Source: Neodontobutis hainanensis (lineage: Eukaryota > Chordata > Actinopteri > Gobiiformes > Odontobutidae). From it: a DNA stretch of 64,000 nt. The DNA is taken from NCBI GenBank assembly GCA_024349245.1, contig JALDNG010000004.1, positions 7,032,501 through 7,096,500 of the forward strand, given 5' to 3'. The position numbers and the translations under genes were made by a program. Below the pieces are notes generated by a model that saw only the letters and a program-made list of their open reading frames with translations, did no database searches and had not been told where the DNA came from. Within the stretch, counting starts at the first letter, position 1. Each line of letters begins with the position of its first letter. Below, piece by piece: positions 25,301 through 35,517 of the stretch.

Positions 25301-26356
25301 AGAAGATTTCACATTGACTGTCCTTTCCTCCTTGTCCTTTGACTTCTTCTCTACGCTGTTCTTTTTTAGCTGATGTTTTTGTTGGACAGCAGGAGAGTCT
25401 ATGTTAGAGATTTAGGAGATGAGCAGGTTAAAGGTGGACTCTAATGTGTCATGTATTATTTCTCTCCCTCTGCTCCTGAGCCACACTCACACTGTTCCAC
25501 TCAGGCTTTCAACACAAATTCTCACTCAGATTTTTACTGTAAATGGCTCAAAAATCCTGGTTTGATTCTGATGTAGAGGCATATTGGGTCTACATCATCA
25601 TTGGGTCACATTTAGGGTTAGGAGGGAGATCTGTTCTGTTTTTACATCCATTTTGTTGCACACTACAGACTAGAGCCTTTTCTTTCAGCTATATAAAAAA
25701 AATGTAAACACAGTTGTCTGAGCTAATTCCTAAAAAAACAGCTAGGAAAGATCTGTACAGCTCCACTGTGAATTTGGAAGGAGAGGATTTATTGCTATTT
25801 ACTTCACATATTGTACAAAAGTGCTTCTGTTACTGTCTGTTTCCACTGGCTTCATTTCTGACTCAGTGTCTGCTCCACTGACCTCTCACACTCTCATTTT
25901 AAAACTACAGACGCCTCGGTAATTAAAAAAATGAGCCAACCTCATGTTTAAGAGTCAGATTTACACAGACTGTGGATGTAACCTGTTCTTTTGGCTCTGA
26001 CAGGTGAGAGCACCTGTCTTTCCTCCTCTGCTCTCAGTCTCTGACAAAGAATAGTTTTATCAACGCTGCGGAAAAAGTCTTAGATTTAAGTCTTAGTCGT
26101 ATTAGCTTTATTGTTAGCACTGTTTAGCAGCATAGTCTACCATACTTTCTGCTGTAAATGGGGCTAAATCCCTTTAGGAGCGGCAGATCTGAGATCAGTT
26201 TGGTGCTGTGTGAGGGACACAAACCAAACAAGTGAGTATAAAGAGTTAACCAGTTTTGACGGCGTTTGACTCACTTAATAATGTGAAATAGTGCAGGCCT
26301 GTTTAGTGTTACAGTGGTCCGGACCTCATAGCTGGCTACGGCCATGTGTATAATCA
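19379..26356. other. intergenic sequence, one CTCF-like motif, no recognisable genes
   Basis: The sequence is AT-rich with scattered short ORFs under 130 codons on both strands. None shows a known domain. Apart from the CTCF-like motif at 21673-21686 I find no identifiable feature. Some blocks could be conserved regulatory DNA, but that needs alignment. Confidence 0.5.
21673..21686 (+). promoter_or_regulatory. CTCF-like core motif
   Basis: CCAGCAGAGGGCAC fits the degenerate CTCF core (CCASYAGRKGGCRS) at every position. It lies about 11.4 kb upstream of csmd3. A match to a degenerate 14-base motif can arise by chance, and no flanking evidence is available. Confidence 0.4.
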
Positions 26357-26456
26357 GGGAGGACGTGCAGACTCCTCACAGAAAGGCCAGAGTTTGCCGA
26401 GGATGTTTGAGTTAGCCCGGTTTTACCTTCTTGCTGTGAGGCGCTAACCACTCTGA
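26357..26456 (-). repeat. tRNA-headed SINE-like repeat, fragment b (head part)
   Basis: The + strand has GACGTGCAGACTCC, CACAGAAAGGCC and ACCTTCTTGCTGTGAGGCGC followed by TAACCACT. This is the antisense of the SINE head, including the region around its tRNA-like A box. Confidence 0.75.
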
Positions 26457-26499
26457 AACCCTAATGATTTTAATATATGTATATTTTTTTATTTTTAAC

Positions 26500-26600
26500 C
26501 TTTATTATCCCTGTCTGGAAATTGGAAGCTGCCACCAGTTTCCCTCACCAACATGTTTTGATGTGAGTGGGGGAAACTGGAGTACCTGGAGGATACCCAC
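26500..26600 (-). repeat. tRNA-headed SINE-like repeat, fragment c (tail and middle)
   Basis: TTTATTATCCCTGTCTGG, GCTGCCACCAG, ACATGTTTTGATG and GGAAACTGGAGTACCTGGAG correspond to the short-tailed version of the repeat also seen at 55341-55478. It is adjacent to fragment b in the same orientation but in non-consensus order, so the two are probably separate insertions or a rearranged copy. Confidence 0.7.
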
Positions 26601-29600
26601 CATGCTGTCTTACATGTGTGTTTCATTTTATGTAGTTTACTCTAATTTCAAACAAACACATGAAACAGATGAGGCAAAAGAAAACCAAATATTAGTAAAG
26701 ATTTTGGGACTGAATGAAACAAACTCCCAACGTTATGTGTTAAGAGAAATATCTGATAATGAGTCATATTATTGTGACAATTTCCAGTTAGCTATTATGA
26801 TGTTTGTTTATCCTCAAGAATTTTTTTTTATCCAGAAGGGACCACTTTATCCTTTGAACATCTCAAAAGTTTCCCATCTCAACATTTGGAGGTGCAGTGC
26901 ATGACTGAGTGAACGGATGGAGAACCGCAAATCTCAGACGTAACCGCAGCTGTTGGATAAATACAAGGCAGACAAAGTAAATCATTCCCTTATGAGTCGT
27001 AGTGTCAAAACTCTAAAGCGTACACAAATATTTTCCATTTTAGTTGGAGATATTTGTATTTCTCCTAATGATGTGTCTGTTATGCTATGAAGGTTCAAGG
27101 TCACACTGCAGCAGACCCACACGTAGCATTTCAAGTTAGATTGTACAATAAAGTCTGTTCTTTTCTTTGAGATTGCAATCAGTGAAATCCTTGCTTGCTA
27201 CAATATTAACCTGCCTTTTGACCACTGCTTTTTCATAACACACATAAAGTCCTCCACAGAAACATAATAGCTAATAAAACTCTGGGGTAAGTAGAGTTTC
27301 AATGGTCAATGGAAGCTCACTGTGCGATCTGCTGTTGGCAAATAAGTACTGTACTTTAGCTGAGCTATTGATTGATTTCTGCTCACTTTAGAAAGCACAA
27401 TCGCCATTTTATGCTGAAGATAAATGAGTTGAAGTAAGTCATATGTAAAGAAAGTCAATAGCGATGAGTACACAATGCCTTTGAACCATCTTTGAAAAAC
27501 AAGCCTGAACTATAAGCACAGCGAGCCAGTGACCCTCAGTTAATGCAGACAGATAACCTGACCGACATTTTCATTTCACCTTGGGACCAACCTTTAGTGT
27601 CAGTGAACCCACTAAGCTGCTTATACCATTCTTGGCATGAAAGTGAGCTTGACACTGACATACTGACATATAAGAGGAGCAAGAAGTATCTGCTTGTGTT
27701 GACAAAGTGCACAAATACTGAAGAAAGACACTTATCAAAGACATTTGAATCGGTAATTTCCTTCCCAGGGGGGATTTGAGTTTGTTATGTGCAAAGGAGC
27801 AGATACTTGCAGTTGATGTACAAATTGACTGTATGTGTTGTTGCCTCTGAAACCCTGACGTCAAGGCTCTATTTAAAAGCATTTTAGCTTAGCAGTCGGG
27901 AGAGGTATTTCACACTGTGATTAGCCAGGCTTCTTCTTTTGTTGCCGTCGTTGACTCTCACAGAGCCTTTCATTCAATAACCTTTGCAACATTTTTAATA
28001 CCAGCAGTGTACAGTAATGTTGTCTCCATACTGAGACTAAAAGGTGCTTTTGGTTATCTCTTCTTTACCCTCTGAGGAATGAATCAAATAGCTGGCGTTT
28101 GCGTATTCTCCTCTCTCTCAATCAGCATTTTCTCCCTTTTGATCTTTTATTCATATGATTAAGTCTGTGTATCGCCAGACTGTTCATTCTACATCTCAAT
28201 ATATCTTTGAAGTTGGGTGTTTGCTGCAGTCGAGTCACTTTGGTGAACAGCCAGAATGTAGTTTTGCTAATTATTGCTGGTGTGGGAACACTTTCCAACG
28301 TATTAATTATCCCCTTTAAATGGTCTGACCCCGAGCGCACACACACAAGCCCTCACGCTTCCCACCTTAGAGACTTTCCCTTACCTAATGTAACCCTCGT
28401 GCGAAGCTAGGCCTTAAATTAAACATTTACATTAAAGTTTTTTTTAGTATTAAGTCCCTGATGTGACTCTCTATGACAGTAGCTACATTTTCAGGAGCAA
28501 TGCCAGTTGTTCTTTAATATATAGCATCTCTGCCCCAAGTGTATCTCCTAACATCTCTTGGATTCACTGCTCATTACATTTCTCTTGTTCCTCCGCTGTT
28601 TGTGCTCTCAAGACTATTTTTCACCTGCTTAATATTATGCTTTACCCCCGTCTGTTTCTCCCCCTGCTTTTTTATCAGACAAAGACTTGTAATTCATCTA
28701 TTCTCTGCCCTATTTTTGCCCGGAGAGCCTTCTCTGTCCCATTTGTTTTTGTGCTTTCATGTTTGCAGTGCTGTCTTTCAATCAATACAGTTAACCCTGT
28801 TTTGTCCTAACGCCTTGTTTTCTCCAGTGCCCCATTTACATGCTCTCTAACATTTTCTTTATTTTAACTCTAAAGAGAAAAAGGTGCAAGGTTGTTAAAT
28901 GTCAAATAAACAAAGCGCATAAACAGGCCTCTACTCCAGGGATTTGATCTAAAGTTAATGAGAAGAAAAAACACAGCGTGCCAGGGCTCACAAGTACTAA
29001 TAAGCTAAAGGTGGTGATATTTCAAGGTTAGAAAAAAAACAAATAGACAGTGTAGCTTTCCATATGTAAGCAATCGGTTACACAGGGGTAAAACAAAATG
29101 TTGAATGAGTCATATTTTATAAAGCTTCCCTATAAACTAAAAATAGATCAGAATGGTTTTGATGTTTTTCATGTCACATTTTATTCATACTTATTCCTGC
29201 TCCGTTTGCCATGAGTCATAGCTCTGAGTGTTGCCTTTAGCTAAAATGCTAGCGTTGCAATGACGATGATCTTACCAGGCATGTCAGTAAAACTGTCAAT
29301 GCTTGTTTTTCACACTGCACCAGCATGTAACTTGCTAAAGGATCAAGCGAGAATGTTTGGCTTGTACAATTTTATGATGCATCTTTAAAGTTGTTTCTTT
29401 CATCGCAGTTTAGCAAGAGAGCAGCCAGAGGATTCTCCACACTGGCGTGATGACTGACTTAGTGCCACCAGTCTTTACACAGGCAGAAAGGAAAACATTA
29501 GAAACACCTTACATGAAGCTTGTGTTTCTAATAATGCTATCATGAACTGTGACAAGCACTTCACTGAAAGACCAAGGTTTTGCTGAAAGTCCAACACTAC

Positions 29601-32059
29601 TGAGTGCCAGACAACTGAGAAAATTCAACAAATGTGTTTTAAAAAACATTTGTGTTGGTACGAAAACAGTTCAAAATTCTTCCTAAAATGTAATTAATGG
29701 AAAATATTGTGAATGGAAATGTTTACTCTTCAACTGTTAATAAAAAAAAACTTATAATTTTAATTTTTCAATAAAAAAGAGGCAAATAAAAAAGGTCATG
29801 GTGAAAAAATACTCATCACACGTAAAAGGTGAAATAATGTGTTTTTCTTCCCTGTTCACATTCCATTTTCAGATCTCTTTGAAAATATCAAGCTCTGACA
29901 TGCCTCGTGTTGTTGTGTATGTGAACACATATCCCCCATGGACCCTCTCACCTGCACATGACCCCCCCCTGCCCCGTGGACACTGTAGGTAGTAGGGCCC
30001 TGGCGGCCACATGCCCAGCCCAGTACTGGATTAGAAGCAGCATGTGAGAGGCCAGATGCAGACAGATTCCTTTGGGGAAGTGCAGCCCGCTAATCCCACC
30101 CCAGTGCTTACTCTATCAACCCCCTGCCTGCTGCACTTTGCCCCAGTGCACAAACACACATGCACACAAATAAAATAGAAACCAGGCGTGAAGATTTCAA
30201 CTCTGATGTACGCCGCAACATAGTGCTTCCCACCACCAGCACCGTCAAACAGACACAATCACGTTTAGTGCACGCGCCTGAAGGGCACATGTGTTACAAA
30301 CACACACATGCTCTGACATTTGTGTTAGAAAATTCAACCCTACACATATAATGTACACATCCATAGACAGCTGTCTTGCCACTCCAGGATCACCCTCTGG
30401 CAAGTTGGAAGACCGCTGGCCCCTGTGTGTCACAAACACCTTCCCTGCCGTCAGTCCTCATACATGACTGTTGCTAATCACAACAACATTCAACAGTGCA
30501 ACAGTCCCTGTGGGCACAGGCAACACAGGCTGTAGTGACTGTTGTGCAGTTGGCTGACTGATTATCTGGCTGGTTACACGATCAGTCCTGCACTTCTTAG
30601 AGCCAACACAAAAAGCACAGCACATGCAAGGATATCTCTCCAGGATGAGCTTAAGCGAACAAATGCCAACATGCTTCAGTACACCTCACATGCCCAACAG
30701 TGCATGCTTACATGCGTACATGTGCAGGGCAATATATGCTCATTCTGAAACATTCATAGATAGATGTACAGGCTCAATAACAACAGGAGGATCAAGCAGC
30801 AGCTCTGTGATTGCTCATCAAGCAGCAGCGAGGGCAAGTGAGGCATCACTAAGACTGAAGCCCGCTCTCCTGGGCCCACCTGTCGATTACAGTGGTAAAG
30901 ACAAGCAGTCTGGTGCCACTATTCATTCCCAGCAGCCTCCACTGGGCCTGGAGACACCTGAAGAATTCCGATGCCAGCGGGGAACGAGAGACCCTCCACT
31001 TCACTGGAAGCACCAGAGTAGTTTGCCTCTGCTGCATAAACCATAGAGATAAACAACTCTACAGAGGAATGGAGGCAGGATACAAATCTATCACAACACT
31101 CTTTGAATGAGATAGATTAATATCAGGCTGTCCACAGAAACATGGAGAATGGGAGTTGCACAAAGCCCCGAAATGTGTTTTATTCAACTGGAATAGGCAC
31201 AATAAAAGAACAAATAAGCTTCAATTCACACAACATAAAGAAAGGCTATTTGTGTAGAAAACAAATGTTGCAGGCCCACAAATATTGATGTAGGATTTAT
31301 TACCGTTTGGCTTCCAGCGTTGAATTATACTTGGAGAATGTTTTTTTCAAAGGACAACAATCCCATTGCCCTCTACTGATTCATTATTAGACAAGATTAC
31401 AACAGAATCAAGCTGTTTCCCCCCATTTGTTCTGTCAGCGGAGAGCAGGGGGCAAGGGTAGTGTTACTCTTTTGGACAACTAACCTTGGTCACAGATGAG
31501 CGGGAAAAGTGGTTTGTGCTGTTTTGTAAAACAAAAAACTATTTAATTGACATTTAAATCTTATCTGTGGCTCACAATTATGTAAAAAATAATTCTAATC
31601 TTACCACTTTCTCATGCATCTGACTATATGACAGTAAGTGTATTTATTTATTTATGTTTGGTGAATGAACAGGCTCTTGACAAATTCTCCTGCCATCATG
31701 CAGGCACTTCAACTGTTTATGTAAAATACAAAAGAAATATGTTTTGATCTGTTCAACAAGTGTTAGAATAAAAAGTCTTAGAAATATTCAAACATCGCTT
31801 TTTTAACTTTTGGATATATTAGAAAATAAGCTTTGAAGCAAGAGACTTTAATTTTATTTTGGCATTTGAATGCAGCAATACAACCAATTGAATTTGCTAT
31901 TTAGACAGGTCTTAATTAGAGGATTGGCTTTGTGATAATAGTTACATTTTATTATATGTGTGTGTGTCATGTCATTAAATCTTTGTTGAAATAAAACAAT
32001 CTTTTTTGTAGAGAGTTTAAGACGTTGTTGTATGTGTAGAAAAACCTCGTGTTAGTCCC
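26601..32059. other. intergenic sequence without recognisable genes
   Basis: A pyrimidine-rich stretch lies at about 28530-28860 and a GC- and CA-richer stretch at about 29930-31050. The latter has several overlapping ORFs of 60-140 codons on both strands, none recognisable. An 11-bp inverted repeat (ATTAGAAACAC) occurs near 29500-29535. No gene is supported. Confidence 0.5.
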
Positions 32060-32080
32060 TTCAGCACCACGGACAGCTCC
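32060..32080 (+). promoter_or_regulatory. RE1/NRSE element (predicted REST binding site)
   Basis: The left half-site TTCAGCACC, the two-base centre AC and the right half GGACAGCTCC match the canonical 21-base NRSE at 20 of 21 positions as I recall it; the only change is T for G three bases from the end. REST/NRSF silences neuronal genes outside neurons by recruiting corepressors to such sites. The site lies about 1.05 kb upstream of the csmd3 start codon, and CSMD3 is a brain-expressed gene, so the location fits. Chance occurrence at this quality in 64 kb is very unlikely. Occupancy in this species is inference. Confidence 0.85.
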
Positions 32081-32963
32081 CAGTCTCCTGAATTATGTTT
32101 TTTTCGGCTTTTGGGTTTTGTTAAGGTCTAGAAGGTTCTTTGCTTCATTTATTAATGCCTCCTTATGCGCTACCCCCTCTGACTCCTGCCTAATAAATTG
32201 TGCCGACACTTCGACATGCCATATTGATTTGGACAGAGGTCATTCTACAACTTTGATCAATATTTGGGGGTGTACCATGTAACAAAACGATTACATCACC
32301 TTCTTTCTGTTTTTGGGCTAATTCTACAGTATATATGGTACAACTCTATGCTCAACCTAATCTAAGAGTGTATGTATAACAATCACAGCCTTTCTCTTCC
32401 TTTCTGTTTTTTTCCTTCGAAGTCTGTAGCTAGATGGCAGAAGAGCCCCACTGCAGCTTCTTTCCCTTTCTGTGCCGTCATCATCTCTACCATCGTCTGT
32501 TTCGTTTCCTTTGCAAATTCACCCCTTCTAGCCCCTTCAGTCCCAGCCCTCAGTGGCCACGGACACAAGAGATGCTACAGTATTTTATGGAATTCCCTAC
32601 GCAGTAAATAATAAAATCAAACATTTTTTTTAATTTGTATTAGTCACTTTAATATTAATTTCTTAGACTTCACATAGAGACTTCCTTCTCTTGTCTCAAA
32701 CCACCCACACCTTCTCAATGTTCACGATTTGTTACCCACACAGCAGCCCCGTTCCACACGCAGGACGCCCGCTCCGCCGCCTCCCTCCACCCCTCCTCTA
32801 AGGCACCCCTCTTCCACTCTGTCTCACTCGGCTGATCGATAAAGCCAGCATTCAAACTGTAGACTCCTTCTTCGTCCCAGCGGCCGGTTTACGCGGATTA
32901 AAACGCGGGGGAAACATGTTCAAGAGACAGATATAGACTTCTGGATGCTCCTTCTCAGCAGAG

Positions 32964-33059
32964 ATGGTTGAGCCCTGGTCCAGGTTGCTGTGGTCCTCTC
33001 TAAAAACCCAGTCACTTCTTCCTCTTCTTCTTCTTCTTCTCTCGTATCAGCTGACATAA
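32964..33059 (+). CDS. upstream ORF in the presumed csmd3 5' UTR
   Basis: This 31-codon ORF starts with an ATG in strong Kozak context (G at -3, G at +4) and ends at TAA, 65 bases before the chosen csmd3 start and in a different frame. A CTT trinucleotide run makes its C-terminal half leucine-rich (LLPLLLLLLS). If the transcript starts upstream of 32964, which is not shown, scanning ribosomes would meet this ORF first and could lower csmd3 translation. The hydrophobic peptide resembles a signal sequence only because of the repeat. I do not propose a function for the peptide itself. Confidence 0.4.
   Translation: MVEPWSRLLWSSLKTQSLLPLLLLLLSYQLT
33015..33041 (+). repeat. (CTT)n trinucleotide run in 5' UTR
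   Basis: This is an imperfect CTT/TTC run immediately upstream of csmd3. It reads as leucine in the uORF and as serine in the csmd3 frame extended upstream. That upstream csmd3 frame stays open to about 32990 but has no ATG before 33110. Confidence 0.8.
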
Positions 33060-33124
33060 CGCGGCGAGCTTTGCCTGTGTGTTTCTCAGAAGACTCTATA
33101 AGGCTTCACATGTTAGTTGGGAAC

Positions 33125-33302
33125 ATGAAGGGGATTTACAGAGACGGATACTACGACGGATCTATTGAACTGCGGGACGTTTTCAACAGGAGATGCGTTA
33201 AATGTGGCCGAGGGGACTTTGCACAAGGCAGAACGATGAGGATTAGAACGAGCATTGTTTTCTGGAACATCGTCTTTTCACTAATGTTCACTTGTGTGAG
33301 AG
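33125..33302 (+). CDS. csmd3: csmd3 coding exon 1 (N-terminal leader and signal/anchor segment)
   Basis: This is the first coding exon of CUB and sushi multiple domains 3, a giant brain-enriched membrane protein with an extracellular array of CUB and sushi domains. It encodes residues 1-59 plus one base of Gly60. The peptide opens MKGI, has a CxxC (C24, C27; RRCVKCG), an internal Met38, and a hydrophobic stretch at about 43-57 (WNIVFSLMFTCVRG). Each of these parallels the N-terminus of mammalian CSMD3, as I recall it, and not CSMD1 or CSMD2. I chose the ATG at 33125 because MKGI aligns with the mammalian start and has A at -3. An in-frame ATG at 33110 has C at -3 and is weaker. The exon ends at AGAG before a GTACGA donor (phase 1), and the joined codon continues into exon 2 without a break. 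The gene call is firm; the exact start is likely. Confidence 0.93.
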
Positions 33303-34641
33303 GTACGAACCGGGGAAAAAGAAGCCACTGCAGCATTTTCTGTCTTTTCTGTGTCTGTCTGTGGGTGCGTAAAGGCGCGTACAAATGTGTGAGAGAAATG
33401 TAAAGCGTTACAGACGTGCGTCAAATAGACTCCCACTGTTTACTGGATGGAGTTTGGAGGGACGCATTCGCCTGCTTTAGCGCTGAATGCGGGCTTTGAG
33501 TCGCTCAATAGATATTCTTGCGGCTCCTTCTAATAGCCTACGTGAGCTGCTTTGCTTAGTAGGCGAACTCGTGAATTGTTAAGAGCGTGCACTGCAGGTT
33601 TCCTGTTGGATTGCGCTCTCTTTAAAGCTATTTTGGGTAATTTTTGTGCTGTTCCTTAGTTTCTAGGTCGAGTTTTTTTGTAAGTGGAATTTGAAAGTCT
33701 GTGCAGTAAGGAGGGGGACCTGGGTAATTAGCAGTGTGGAACCAATTTGTCGACTTGTGTTTATCGGACTTGCCAGTGCAGGCAGGTGTAAGGTGGGCTT
33801 GTTAGTATTCCGGTGGCTTTTTCCTCACACAATGCTATGTCGTTTGAATACGAGGTCTAAAGATTCCTAACTTATGGGTGCTGCTTATGTATTTCCCCCC
33901 AGCATTACAAGCATGAATCCAGGGGTGTAAGAATAACAATTTGAGGAAGGACTGTTGTGACGTGTCCTCAGGCCACACCAATGTCCAGTCTATACTAAAC
34001 TGTTTAATAGACTTTTATTAATGTCTTATCTCATACTTGATTTCAAGTAACAACAGGCAATTATCCATGTTTAGGACCAGGATGACATTTGTTACTAAAA
34101 CACAATTCAGTTTAAAGACAATTAGTCAAACTAGTTTAATTGATGTGATGAGGGATATTTGGTCATATGCTCAGACAAATAGAAAAAAGGACATTTTAGT
34201 CCACGTTATACCAAGGCTTATGTTTCCAGAATCCAGAAGAGGAATTAAAGGATCACAGGCAGAGTTGGGTTTTATAAACCATTTTATGTCCCCACCAATG
34301 TCTAAATAAAACCAACCATTTTGTATCAGACAAATCTGTTCAGAACAGCAAGATTTCAAGAGTAATCTTTTTTTGGTGCATCTCTGGAGGGTTATATGAG
34401 TCACAATATTTCTTACCAATGTTTTAACACAGTATGTGGTTTGATCAATATTTCTTCTTAAAAAAATATTGGGTAAAATGTATCAGCCCTCCCACTTGAA
34501 AATCCCAGTTGAAACACTAAAGCAACATTCATGAATCCATGGTTGTCTTACTTCAGTGTCTGTTTTTCACACAATGCAAATCTACTTCAGAAACTTGGCG
34601 TGTTATAATGTGTGTATCCTGTTGCTTGCATGTTCTTGTCT

Positions 34642-34642
<1 letters not shown>

Positions 34643-34695
<53 letters not shown>
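34643..34695. repeat. (CA)n microsatellite
   Basis: An uninterrupted AC run of about 26 units lies in csmd3 intron 1. Confidence 0.98.
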
Positions 34696-34698
<3 letters not shown>

Positions 34699-35441
34699 CT
34701 ATTTCCATGCAGATTGTTGAGTCGATGAGTAATCCTTGTGTCTGTCTATTGGGGGTGGATGAGAGGTGCAGCATGCAGAGGAGCAGCACCCACCGACAGC
34801 GAGCCAAGTTGAGTCGAGCAGAGAGGGCCAGGCCACTGTTTCATCACCACCCACACTGTGGCAATGTCAGAGCTCTAGGCCACTGCCAGTCCTCCCTTGC
34901 TCTGTTACTTATTAGGGAGCCAGCCAGCAAGTTTTTGGGGGATGTTGGAGAAGGGAAAAAGGATAGGACGAAAGTGTTGAATGGAGATGCTGTAATGAAA
35001 GAGAGCAGGGCGAGAACCGTGGAGCAGCTGTTGCTCCTCAGCCTTGACATATGACAGAAATAAGAAGATATATAGCTCTGGCTCTGACTCCCTGCTAAGA
35101 TAATAAGGCTTCAGAAATCCCTCCTGAACAAAGTCGAAGTATGTTCAACACCACTTTGCTGATTTTTTTGTTGGCTTGAACAAACTCAATTAAATATTTA
35201 AGCCATGGATTGGGTGCATGGGAGCTTACAGTGTTATCCTTAAAGTTGTCTTTGGCACCTGTTGGATCTTGTTGAATCTTTGGCACTGCTTCTGAAGAAA
35301 GAGGGGAAGCAATTAAGTCAATGTAAATGGATGTCTTATTATCACACAGAGCACAACACATTTTCCTTATTACTGTCTTCTTATCCCAAAAGAGATCCAG
35401 ATATCTGCTTCACACACGCTTTGGAGAAAAGTGCTTATCCT

Positions 35442-35485
35442 AACACACGTACACACACACTCACACTCACACTCACACACACACT

Positions 35486-35513
<28 letters not shown>
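35442..35513. repeat. compound (CA)n/(CACT)n microsatellite
   Basis: CA units with interspersed CACACT steps lie in intron 1, about 750 bases from the first CA repeat. Confidence 0.95.

Positions 35514-35517
<4 letters not shown>

Larger units (their letters stand above)
32740..33310 (+). promoter_or_regulatory. csmd3: CpG-enriched 5' flank, probable csmd3 promoter and 5' UTR
   Basis: CpG dinucleotides, sparse elsewhere, number about 30 here. Dense patches lie at 32757-32777 and 32881-32910 and in exon 1. The stretch runs from a C-rich sequence at 32740 through the uORF into exon 1. I see no convincing TATA box. The transcription start is not determined, and 5' UTR introns cannot be excluded. 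Confidence 0.6.

Noticed and set aside
26464..26904. 146-codon plus-strand ORF
   Set aside because: It starts inside a SINE fragment, and the remainder shows no known domain.
27856..27863. Perfect TGACGTCA cAMP-response-element octamer
   Set aside because: An 8-base palindrome is expected about once in a window this size, and it lies more than 5 kb from the gene.
30542..31110. Cluster of overlapping ORFs in GC-richer sequence
   Set aside because: Open on several frames and both strands with no homology recognised. Best explained by composition.
34707..35054. 115-codon ORF after the first CA repeat
   Set aside because: It lies inside csmd3 intron 1, with no domain and no splice signals that keep the csmd3 frame.
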